A stretch of DNA of 7,894 bases. Origin: DASUFE01 sp036274675. Its GTDB lineage: Bacteria; Pseudomonadota; Gammaproteobacteria; HTCC5015. The DNA lies in the NCBI GenBank assembly GCA_036274675.1, contig DASUFE010000061.1, positions 1 through 7,894 on the forward strand, given 5' to 3'. Positions 1 to 5,681 of this stretch are shown here, one piece after another. The first letter of the stretch is position 1. Each line of letters opens with the position of its first letter. A program made the translations under genes and the position numbers. A model generated the notes under the pieces. That model was given only the letters and a program-made list of their open reading frames with translations. It did no database searches and was not told where the DNA came from.

Positions 1-1104
1 CTCGAAATGGGTGTAGAGGAAATTCTCCTGGTGATGCGCCAGGCACCACTTGGCGAGGATCGAGCCGCCGCGCGAAACGATACCGGTGACGCGCTGCGCT
101 GTCAGCGGTATGTAAGGCAGCCGCACGCCGGCATGGATGGTAAAGTAATCCACGCCCTGCTCCGCCTGCTCGATCAGAGTATCGCGGAAGATTTCCCAGG
201 TCAGTTCCTCGGCGCGGCCCTGCACTTTTTCCAGCGCCTGGTAGATCGGCACCGTACCGACCGGAACCGGGGAGTTGCGCAGGATCCATTCGCGGGTTTC
301 GTGGATATTCTTGCCGGTGGAGAGATCCATCACGGTGTCGCCGCCCCAGCGCGTCGACCACACCATCTTCTCGACCTCCTCCGCGATGCTGGAGGTGACG
401 GCCGAGTTGCCGATGTTGGTGTTGATCTTCACCAGGAAGTTGCGGCCGATGATCATGGGTTCGAGTTCGGGATGGTTGATGTTCGCCGGAATGATGGCGC
501 GGCCGCGCGCGACCTCGTCGCGCACGAATTCAGGCGTGACGGACCCGGGCAGGCGCGCGCCGAATGCCTGGCCGCGGTGGCTGCGCAGCAGCTGGCGGTA
601 GCGCGGGTCCTGCCGCAGTTCCTGCAGGCGCAAGGTCTCGCGGATGGCGATATATTCCATCTCCGGCGTGACGATGCCGCGACGCGCGTAATGCATTTGC
701 GTGACATTGGCCCCGGCCCTGGCGCGGCGCGGACTGCGGATATGTTCGAAACGCAGTTGCGCGAGCTTGGGATCCGCCTGCCGGCGTCTGCCGTATTCGG
801 AACTGAGGCCCGCCAGCACTTCGGTATCGCCGCGTTCCTCGATCCAGCCGGCCCGCAGCGGCGCCAGTCCGTGCAGCAGATCAATTTTTACGGCAGGGTC
901 GGTATAGGGGCCGGAGGTGTCGTAAACCGGAATCGGCGGGTTTTCCTCATCCCCGGTCGGGGAGCAGCCGACCTCGCGCATCGGCACATGGATATCCGGG
1001 CGCGAGCCCTGTACGTAAATCTTGCGCGAGCCGGGTATGGGGCGCGTGACTTCCGCCGACAGCTCGGCGGTTTTATGGATGAATTCCTGCGGAATCGCGC
1101 TCAT
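1..1104 (-). CDS. thiC: Phosphomethylpyrimidine synthase ThiC (N-terminal part, cut by window edge)
   Basis: ThiC is the radical-SAM enzyme that rearranges aminoimidazole ribotide to hydroxymethylpyrimidine phosphate, the pyrimidine half of thiamin; it acts in the cytoplasm. The frame is open for 368 codons from ATG 1104-1102 to base 1 with no stop, so roughly the last 40% is missing compared with the E. coli enzyme (about 630 aa). Recognisable family blocks are GSRPDIHVPMREV (residues 33-45), YDTSGPYTD (61-69), INTNIGNSAVTSSI (227-240), GGDTVMDLSTGKNIHETRE (254-272), SPVPVGTVPIYQALEKV (278-294) and AKWCLAHHQENFLYTHFE at the edge. The CX2CX4C iron-sulfur motif lies in the missing C-terminus, so catalytic competence cannot be judged. 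The start is supported by AAGGAG about 8 nt upstream (minus strand, near 1112-1117) and by the family N-terminus. A TPP riboswitch precedes it. It is divergent from the gene at 1460. Confidence 0.97.
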   Translation of the reverse strand, partial: MSAIPQEFIHKTAELSAEVTRPIPGSRKIYVQGSRPDIHVPMREVGCSPTGDEENPPIPVYDTSGPYTDPAVKIDLLHGLAPLRAGWIEERGDTEVLAGLSSEYGRRRQADPKLAQLRFEHIRSPRRARAGANVTQMHYARRGIVTPEMEYIAIRETLRLQELRQDPRYRQLLRSHRGQAFGARLPGSVTPEFVRDEVARGRAIIPANINHPELEPMIIGRNFLVKINTNIGNSAVTSSIAEEVEKMVWSTRWGGDTVMDLSTGKNIHETREWILRNSPVPVGTVPIYQALEKVQGRAEELTWEIFRDTLIEQAEQGVDYFTIHAGVRLPYIPLTAQRVTGIVSRGGSILAKWCLAHHQENFLYTHFE

Positions 1105-1169
1105 ACGGCAGCTCCTTGAAATTAAGGGTAAAAACCGAGAGCGGGGAAGAGAAATGAACAGGATGGAAA

Positions 1170-1320
1170 CTGACAAGCTTCCCTACGCCGGTATAAACCG
1201 GATCAGGTTCAAAGGGTTTCAAAGGTGACTCCGGAATCAAGTCCTTTACCGTTTCCGGAGAAACCCTCAATTCTCAACCGGCCTGAAACTGGCCGGTTCC
1301 CCTAGCTCAAGGCTTGTCAG
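1170..1320 (-). ncRNA. TPP (THI-box) riboswitch upstream of thiC
   Basis: Read on the minus strand, this leader carries the conserved TPP aptamer core: a TGAGA segment (1275-1271) and GAACCTGATC (1210-1201), followed by a CCGG/CCGG hairpin (1201-1188) and GCGTAGGGAAG (1188-1178). The closing helix P1 is a perfect 9-bp pairing of 1312-1320 with 1170-1178. P3 is a perfect 8-bp stem (1291-1298 with 1276-1283, 7-nt loop). P2 can be formed by AGGG (1303-1300) and CCCT (1216-1213). Between TGAGA and the P2 strand lies a large optional stem, with CTCCGGAA/TTCCGGAG (1229-1236 with 1253-1260), making the aptamer about 150 nt rather than the usual 100 or so. It lies 65 nt before the thiC start, so it almost certainly represses thiC when TPP is plentiful. 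The expression platform is not clear: I see neither a strong terminator nor an obvious pairing that hides the ribosome binding site. Confidence 0.94.
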
Positions 1321-1426
1321 GTTAGGCAATTTACCCCGCATTTGCAACCGATGTTTTTCCCGGTTTCTGCCGGTAAATTCCCCGTGAGGAGCCACGATCC
1401 GGGATTGCTCGCACCGGCTCGGGCCA

Positions 1427-1435
1427 TGCTAGAAT
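1427..1435 (+). promoter_or_regulatory. Extended -10 promoter for the methyltransferase cluster
   Basis: TGCTAGAAT combines the TGn extension (1427-1429) with a -10 hexamer TAGAAT (1430-1435) differing from TATAAT at one position. The nearest -35-like hexamer is TTGCTC at 1405-1410, with a long 19-nt spacer, so recognition probably rests on the extended -10. The expected start of transcription, near 1442, leaves a leader of under 20 nt before ATG 1460. The call is by motif and position only. Confidence 0.6.
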
Positions 1436-1459
1436 GCGCGCAGTTTTTCAGGACTACTC

Positions 1460-2122
1460 ATGAATTACGAACAAGCCAGATTCAACATGGTTGAGCAGCA
1501 GATCCGCACCTGGGAGGTGCTGGACCAGCAGGTACTGCAGGTTATCCTGCATACCCCGCGCGAGGATTATGTCCCGGCCGCTTACCGTGCGCTGGCTTTC
1601 GCCGACACCAACATCCCGCTCGGGCAGGGCCAGGTCATGATGACACCCAGCGTGGAAGGCCGCCTGCTGCAGTCGCTGGCGCTGAAGAAAACGGACAAGG
1701 TTCTGGAAATCGGCACCGGCAGCGGCTATGTCACGGCCTGTCTCGCGAAGCTGGCCCGGCAGGTGGAAAGCGTCGATATCGTCCCCGAGTTCGTGGACGG
1801 CGCGGCCAGGAAACTGGCAGCGCAGGGTATCGGCAATGTCATGCTCGGCAGCGGCGACGCCTCCGAAGGCTGGCGCAGCGGCACCCAATACGACGCCATC
1901 GCCGTCACCGCTTCGGTGCCGGTCATACCCGAATCCTACAAGCAGGCGCTGGCCGTCAACGGCCGCCTGTTCGTCATCGTCGGCGACACCTCGATGCCCA
2001 TTATGAGCGCCTGTCTGGTCACGCGCGTGACCGAGACCCAGTGGGTCCAGGAAAGCCTGTTCGAAACCAGCATACCGCCGCTGGTGAACGCCAGGAAACC
2101 CCGGACTTTTGTATTCCGCTAG
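1460..2122 (+). CDS. Protein-L-isoaspartate O-methyltransferase-like SAM methyltransferase
   Basis: A 220-residue cytoplasmic class I methyltransferase of the PIMT (Pcm, COG2518) family. The SAM-binding motif I is VLEIGTGSGY (81-90), followed by the acidic-end strand VESVDIVPEF (102-111), the ITASVPVIPES-type motif (about 149-159) and a C-terminal NARKPRTFVF typical of this branch. True PIMTs methylate L-isoaspartyl residues to start repair of aged proteins. Here the usual TISQP substrate motif near residue 58-64 reads GQGQVMMTPS, so the catalytic-site serine is not present and the substrate is uncertain. The start ATG is supported by CAGGA at 1449-1453 and the extended -10 promoter just upstream. 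It begins a plus-strand cluster; the rhodanese gene starts 20 nt after its stop, suggesting co-transcription. The fold assignment is secure; isoaspartate repair activity is not. Confidence 0.93.
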   Translation: MNYEQARFNMVEQQIRTWEVLDQQVLQVILHTPREDYVPAAYRALAFADTNIPLGQGQVMMTPSVEGRLLQSLALKKTDKVLEIGTGSGYVTACLAKLARQVESVDIVPEFVDGAARKLAAQGIGNVMLGSGDASEGWRSGTQYDAIAVTASVPVIPESYKQALAVNGRLFVIVGDTSMPIMSACLVTRVTETQWVQESLFETSIPPLVNARKPRTFVFR

Positions 2123-2142
2123 CCCCGGTTCCACCAGATTAA

Positions 2143-2463
2143 ATGGTTGATTCCATTTCACCCGTTGAATTGCAAGAGAAGCTGCGAGCGGAACCCGAGG
2201 TCTTGCTGCTGGATGTACGCGAGCCCTTTGAGCTTGAAATCTGCCGCATTCGGGATTCGATCAACATCCCCCTGGGCGAGATCACGCGCCGCGCGAACGA
2301 ACTCGACGCAGACCGCACGACGGTGGTGATCTGCCATCACGGCAGGCGCAGCATGCAGGCGGCGCTGTGGCTGGAACAAAACGGCTTTTCCAGCGTCTTT
2401 AACCTGGCCGGCGGCATCGAGGCCTGGGCGAACGAAATCGAGCCCGATATGCCGCGCTATTAA
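2143..2463 (+). CDS. Single-domain rhodanese-like sulfurtransferase
   Basis: A 106-residue protein made of one rhodanese domain, similar in size to GlpE. Visible family features are LLLDVREPFE (21-30), where the domain's DVRE motif lies, HSINIPLGE-like RDSINIPLGEI (37-47), the active-site loop CHHGRRS with catalytic Cys64 (64-70), and the closing NLAGGIEAW motif. The cysteine is present, so persulfide formation and sulfur transfer are plausible; the physiological donor and acceptor are unknown. There is no signal peptide, so it should be cytoplasmic. No good Shine-Dalgarno sequence precedes ATG 2143, and the upstream stop is 20 nt away, so translational coupling to the methyltransferase gene is likely. 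It ends in a tandem TAATAA. The TolC gene begins 78 nt downstream. ThiC, upstream and divergent, does not use a rhodanese for its own reaction, so a thiamin link is only a guess. Confidence 0.93.
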   Translation: MVDSISPVELQEKLRAEPEVLLLDVREPFELEICRIRDSINIPLGEITRRANELDADRTTVVICHHGRRSMQAALWLEQNGFSSVFNLAGGIEAWANEIEPDMPRY

Positions 2464-2541
2464 TAAGAAGATGGTTTTGAGGCTTCGATCCGTCGGGGCT
2501 TGCTTGAACACTCACTAACAATAAGGGATCTGGTGGCAGTC

Positions 2542-4068
2542 ATGATCAAATGCTTTCAGAAGGCCAAATCGGTCCGTCTGTTTTTGCTGGCCCTGTGCTG
2601 CGTCAACGGCCTGTTGCACGCCGAGGAGGCGCAGGCTCCCGATGTACAGCCGCAGGCAGCGGCTCCAGCCGGCGCTTCCGCTCCAGCCGCACCGGATGCG
2701 CAGACTCCGTCCAATACGACACCGGCCAACAGCCAGATCACCGATTCCGTGACACAGACTACATTGAACGAAAACTGGGCCTCGGACCTGTTCGAGCTGT
2801 ACGGACTGGCGGAGCAGAACGACCCGCAGATCCGCGCCGCATACTCTGATTTTCAGGCCGTCGAAGAGACGGTGCCGCAAAACTGGGCCAACCTGCTGCC
2901 GCAGATATCGGGCTCGGTTAATGCAGCCTATGATGATAGTAAAGCTGACCCTGAAGCACAGGATCAGGAGACTCGTAAATCTGACGGCGAATCCACCGGC
3001 TATGAGTTGCGGGCCACCCAGGTCATCTACAACCATGCCTACTGGCAACGCCTGAGCCAGGCCAATATCAATGCCGCGCAGGCAGAGGCGAACTACAACG
3101 CGGCGCGGCAGGATCTGATCGTCCGCATCGCCACCGCCTACTTCAACGTGCTCGGCGGCATCGACAGCCTCGCCTTCGCCGAGGCGGAACGCAAGAGCGT
3201 GGAACAGCAGCTGGAACAGACCAAGCAGCGCTTCGAGGTCGGACTGATCGCCATCACCGACGTCAAGGAATCCCAGGCCCGCTTCGACCAGGCTGTCGCC
3301 CAGGAAATCGAGGCGCAGAACACGCTCTCGACCACGCGTGAGGCCCTCTGGACCATCGTCAACACCTATCCGCAGCAGTTGAAACCGCTGAGCGAACAGA
3401 TGCCCCTGCTGCAGCCGGAACCCGCCGACAAGCAGCACTGGGTGGACAAAGCCCTGGCCGAAAACCTGAGCCTGATCGCGGCCGACTTAGCCCGCCAGGC
3501 TGCCCAACAAGAGGTGGATATCCAGCGCAGTGGGCATTACCCCACGATCGACGTAACCGCGCGCCACACCTATCGGGACGACGAGGCGGGTCGCGTGCAA
3601 GTTAGCGGTGTCGATGTTCCCGTCACCGGGGCCGTGCAAACTACCGACACCTCCATCATGGTGTCGCTGAACGTTCCCATCTTTACCGGCGGCGGTACGC
3701 ATGCCCGGGTGAAGGAGGCGGTATACCGCCGCGAGGCCACGCGTGACCGATATGAGGCGACCCGCCGCCAAGTGATCCAGCAGACGCGCGACGCCTACCA
3801 GAACATTCTCGCCGATATCAGCCGGGTCAAGGCCCTGAAGCAGGCCCTGATCTCGAGCGAAGCCGCCTACGAGGCGACGTCCGCGGGCTACGAGGTCGGC
3901 ACCCGCAATTCGGTGGAAGTATTGACCGCGCTGCGCAACGTCTACGCCGCCAAGCGCGATTATGCCCGCACACGGTATACCTATGTGGTCGACCTGCTGC
4001 GCCTGAAGCAGGCCACCGGCAATCTCAGCATGGCCGATCTGAAGGAAATCAACCGCTGGCTGCAGTAA
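2542..4068 (+). CDS. tolC: TolC-family outer membrane efflux protein
   Basis: An outer membrane channel of the TolC/OEP family, forming a trimeric beta-barrel and periplasmic tunnel that joins inner-membrane pumps or type I secretion systems to the outside. From ATG 2542 it is 508 residues. Residues 1-27 form a signal peptide (positive KCFQKAK, hydrophobic VRLFLLALCCVNGLL, cut after HA). Residues 28-78 are an Ala/Pro/Gln-rich extension. The first OEP repeat starts near DLFELYGLAEQNDPQIRAA (82-100). The second repeat starts near DLARQAAQQEVDIQ and carries YPTIDV, NVPIFTGGGTHARVKEA and the VGTRNSVEVLTAL helix motif. An in-frame TTG at 2500 would add 14 residues before the signal peptide, so ATG 2542 is preferred; a GGTGG lies 5 nt before it. 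No pump or adaptor gene is in view, so substrates are unknown. It follows the rhodanese gene and directly abuts the lipid A acyltransferase reading frame. Confidence 0.95.
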   Translation: MIKCFQKAKSVRLFLLALCCVNGLLHAEEAQAPDVQPQAAAPAGASAPAAPDAQTPSNTTPANSQITDSVTQTTLNENWASDLFELYGLAEQNDPQIRAAYSDFQAVEETVPQNWANLLPQISGSVNAAYDDSKADPEAQDQETRKSDGESTGYELRATQVIYNHAYWQRLSQANINAAQAEANYNAARQDLIVRIATAYFNVLGGIDSLAFAEAERKSVEQQLEQTKQRFEVGLIAITDVKESQARFDQAVAQEIEAQNTLSTTREALWTIVNTYPQQLKPLSEQMPLLQPEPADKQHWVDKALAENLSLIAADLARQAAQQEVDIQRSGHYPTIDVTARHTYRDDEAGRVQVSGVDVPVTGAVQTTDTSIMVSLNVPIFTGGGTHARVKEAVYRREATRDRYEATRRQVIQQTRDAYQNILADISRVKALKQALISSEAAYEATSAGYEVGTRNSVEVLTALRNVYAAKRDYARTRYTYVVDLLRLKQATGNLSMADLKEINRWLQ

Positions 4069-4118
4069 CCGATTTTCTGGGTCCGCGTTACTGGCCGACC
4101 TGGTTCCTGCTGGCCTGC

Positions 4119-4961
4119 ATGCGCCTCTGCGCGCTGCTCCCCTACTCCTGGCTGCTGTCGCTCGGCCGCGCACTCGGCGGCCTGCTGTATATCGCGCTGC
4201 CCGAACGCCGCCGGATCGCCGCCGTCAACCTCGAACTCTGCTTCCCTGAAAAAACCCCGCGGGAGCGCGCGACACTCGTCAGACGGTGTTTTCAAAGCAT
4301 CGGCATCGCGGTCATGGAAACCGCCTTTACCTGGTGGGGCGCCGAAAAGCGTTTCAAAAAACTCTACACCATCGAAGGTCTCAAGAACCTGGAACAGGCC
4401 GTAACCGCCGGCAGGCCGGTACTGCTGCTGAGCGGGCACATGAGCTGCACCGAGATCGGCGGCCGGTTGCTGGCGTTCCACCAACCCTTCCAGTGCATGT
4501 ACAAACCCGCCAAGAACCCGCTGTACGAAAAAATCATGCTGCACCGGCGCAGCCGCTTTTTCCATGAAATGGTGCCACGCAAGAATTCACGGCAACTGCT
4601 GCGCAACCTCAGACAAGGGATCGTTACCTGGTACGCGCCGGACCAGAATTTCGGACGCGAGGACACGGTGTTCGCGCCCTTCTTCGGCGTGCCCGCGACC
4701 ACTCTCACCGCCACCGCGCGCATCGTGGAATTCGCCGGTGCGACCGTGATTCCCTTCTTCCCCTACCGCCTGGAAGGCGGCAAGGGCTACAAGCTGGTGC
4801 TCGGCAAGCCGCTGGAGAACTTCCCCGCGGGGGATGACCTCGCCGACGCGACGCGGGTCAACCTGTTGATCGAAGCGGCGGTACGGCTCGCGCCGGAGCA
4901 ATACCTGTGGGTGCACAAGAGATTCCGCATCAGACCTCCCGGCGAAGAAAAACTCTATTAA
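4119..4961 (+). CDS. lpxL: Lipid A biosynthesis late acyltransferase (LpxL/HtrB family)
   Basis: An inner-membrane acyltransferase that adds a secondary acyl chain, typically laurate from acyl-ACP, to Kdo2-lipid IVA. From ATG 4119 it is 280 residues. The catalytic HX4(D/E) motif is HMSCTE, His107 to Glu112. Other family blocks are NLELCFPE (37-44), METAFTWW (66-73), YKPAKNPLYE, TWYAPDQNFG, and APEQYLWVHKRFRIRPPGE near the end. The conserved N-terminal block GPRYWPTW lies upstream of this ATG, in the same frame, at 4080-4103, and no ATG, GTG or TTG lies between the tolC stop and it. The true start is therefore probably upstream, perhaps CTG 4077, within about 10 nt of the tolC stop, implying tight coupling. 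No convincing ribosome binding site precedes either start. LpxL is the best guess within a family that includes LpxM and LpxP; chain specificity cannot be read from sequence. Confidence 0.93.
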   Translation: MRLCALLPYSWLLSLGRALGGLLYIALPERRRIAAVNLELCFPEKTPRERATLVRRCFQSIGIAVMETAFTWWGAEKRFKKLYTIEGLKNLEQAVTAGRPVLLLSGHMSCTEIGGRLLAFHQPFQCMYKPAKNPLYEKIMLHRRSRFFHEMVPRKNSRQLLRNLRQGIVTWYAPDQNFGREDTVFAPFFGVPATTLTATARIVEFAGATVIPFFPYRLEGGKGYKLVLGKPLENFPAGDDLADATRVNLLIEAAVRLAPEQYLWVHKRFRIRPPGEEKLY

Positions 4962-4967
4962 GAATCC

Positions 4968-5261
4968 TCTCACGGAGGCACGGAGAACACGGTAGTTATT
5001 CAAAATATTTATTTATGATTCTGAAGAAAATTTCATAAAGTCCAAAAAATTGGCGCGTATAATCTGCCACATTGTCCGCTGCAGCCCTTAAATCCTCAGA
5101 ATCCGGTATTTGCCAAATTTCCCGACATGCGATGCTGTCGATTATCTCGTCAGAGACGGTATAGCGCCATGAATAAGGGCTATCGCCACAGGCTATAGAA
5201 AAATTGTTCCCGATTTTATTCTTGCCATCTTAATCTCCGTGTTCTCCGTGCCTCCGTGAGA
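4968..5261. repeat. Segment bounded by a perfect 25-nt inverted repeat
   Basis: The left arm at 4968-4992 and the right arm at 5237-5261 are exact reverse complements over 25 nt, enclosing 244 nt. Each arm is itself a short array: the right side has CTCCGTG at 5235-5241, 5244-5250 and 5252-5258, and the left arm has CACGGAG at 4971-4977 and 4979-4985 then a partial CACGG. The inside is AT-richer than the flanking genes. Pairing of the arms could cap transcription between the convergent genes lpxL and DUF4870, or the whole could be a MITE-like non-autonomous element. No target-site duplication is visible right at the outer ends, so mobility is unproven. Confidence 0.8.
4996..5228 (-). pseudogene. 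Decayed-looking small ORF inside the inverted-repeat segment (unrecognised)
   Basis: On the minus strand an open frame of about 75 codons ends at TAA 4998-4996 (last residues FFRIINKYFE). It reads like protein, with blocks such as CGDSPYSWRYTVSDEIIDS and DLRAAADNVADYTRQ, but contains no ATG and opens after a stop near 5220. In a neighbouring frame, ATG 5228-5226 is preceded by a good GGAG ribosome site 7 nt upstream and encodes MARIKSGTIF before stopping. A one-base change near the T5 run (plus-strand A5, 5199-5203) would join the two into a protein of about 76 residues. I do not recognise the family. It could be a frameshifted cargo gene of the repeat element, or chance. The upstream ribosome site is built partly from the right repeat arm region. 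Confidence 0.35.
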
Positions 5262-5280
5262 AACCGTTTTGGTTTTTATT
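5261..5280 (+). terminator. Weak hairpin with T-tract after lpxL
   Basis: AAACC (5261-5265) and GGTTT (5271-5275) can pair around a 5-nt loop, followed by a T-rich TTATT. The stem is short and AT-rich, so termination is doubtful by itself. It sits 300 nt after lpxL and just before the end of the convergent DUF4870 gene. Confidence 0.22.
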
Positions 5281-5310
5281 CTTGCGCTCTTTGCGAGTCT
5301 GCGAGAGAGC
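5281..5310. repeat. Second short array with TTGCG/CTGCG units
   Basis: TTGCG occurs at 5282-5286 and 5291-5295, then CTGCG at 5299-5303, so the units are spaced 9 and then 8 nt apart. This is the same spacing as the three CTCCGTG units of the right inverted-repeat arm just upstream, and both arrays end in GAGA. It directly touches the 3' end of the DUF4870 gene. Function unknown. Confidence 0.5.
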
Positions 5311-5311
5311 T

Positions 5312-5665
5312 TTATTTTATAAACTTGATGCTGTAGGGATACTTATAATACTCGCCATGGCTGGCCTTGATGATGCCGATGATTGTCAGCACGATCGTTG
5401 CGATGATAACGGCCGGGAACAGCAGGAATCCGATCAGAACCAGCACCAGAACCCAGCAGACCAATAGCGCGACCAGCACCGTCAGCTGGAAATTCAGCAC
5501 TTCCTTGCCGTGAAAGTCGACGTAAGGATACTGGTCCTTCTTCATCAACCAGATCACCAGCGGTCCGACCACATTGCCAAGGGGCATCATGAAGCCCGCG
5601 AACACGGCCAAATGGCAAAACATGCCCCAGTCGCGCTCCTCCGTTGTCAGCTCGCCTTGAGCCAT
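5312..5665 (-). CDS. DUF4870 family small integral membrane protein
   Basis: A 117-residue inner-membrane protein resembling the DUF4870 (Tic20-like) family, whose biochemical role is not established. The polar N-terminus (TTEERDWGMFCHLAVFAG) leads into a first hydrophobic segment around 16-40 (GFMMPLGNVVGPLVIWL), then the conserved polar stretch YVDFHGKEVLNFQ (48-60) typical of the family, then a long hydrophobic region 61-100 that holds two helices. The C-terminus is short and basic (YPYSIKFIK). The start ATG 5665-5663 is supported by a GAGG about 5 nt upstream on the minus strand. It is the last of three minus-strand genes. The fossil beta-barrel end at 5682-5735 lies immediately upstream. 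Its own promoter is not evident, so it may be read from the upstream genes. Confidence 0.9.
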   Translation of the reverse strand: MAQGELTTEERDWGMFCHLAVFAGFMMPLGNVVGPLVIWLMKKDQYPYVDFHGKEVLNFQLTVLVALLVCWVLVLVLIGFLLFPAVIIATIVLTIIGIIKASHGEYYKYPYSIKFIK

Positions 5666-5681
5666 ATAAACCTCATTTCAT

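Noticed and set aside
7..1119. A 370-codon plus-strand open frame opposite thiC
   Set aside because: It is the antisense shadow of the high-GC thiC frame; the minus-strand product matches ThiC block by block, the plus-strand product matches nothing I know and is rich in Arg/Ala/His as shadows usually are.
2500..2541. TTG 2500 as the start of TolC
   Set aside because: It would place 14 extra residues before a well-formed signal peptide that starts at ATG 2542.
2158..3438. Long minus-strand open frames opposite rhodanese and tolC
   Set aside because: They lie antisense to clearly assigned genes, lack ribosome sites and have shadow-type composition.
4041..4119. A -1 frameshift that would fuse TolC to the acyltransferase
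   Set aside because: There is no slippery heptamer at the tolC end, and a fusion of an outer membrane channel to a cytoplasm-facing acyltransferase makes no topological sense.
5058..5063. Perfect TATAAT on the plus strand
   Set aside because: No -35 or TGn extension at a suitable distance and no gene downstream in that direction; probably chance in AT-rich DNA.
4968..5310. CRISPR array
   Set aside because: The repeated units are 5-7 nt with 1-4 nt between them; there are no long repeats with regular spacers and no cas genes.
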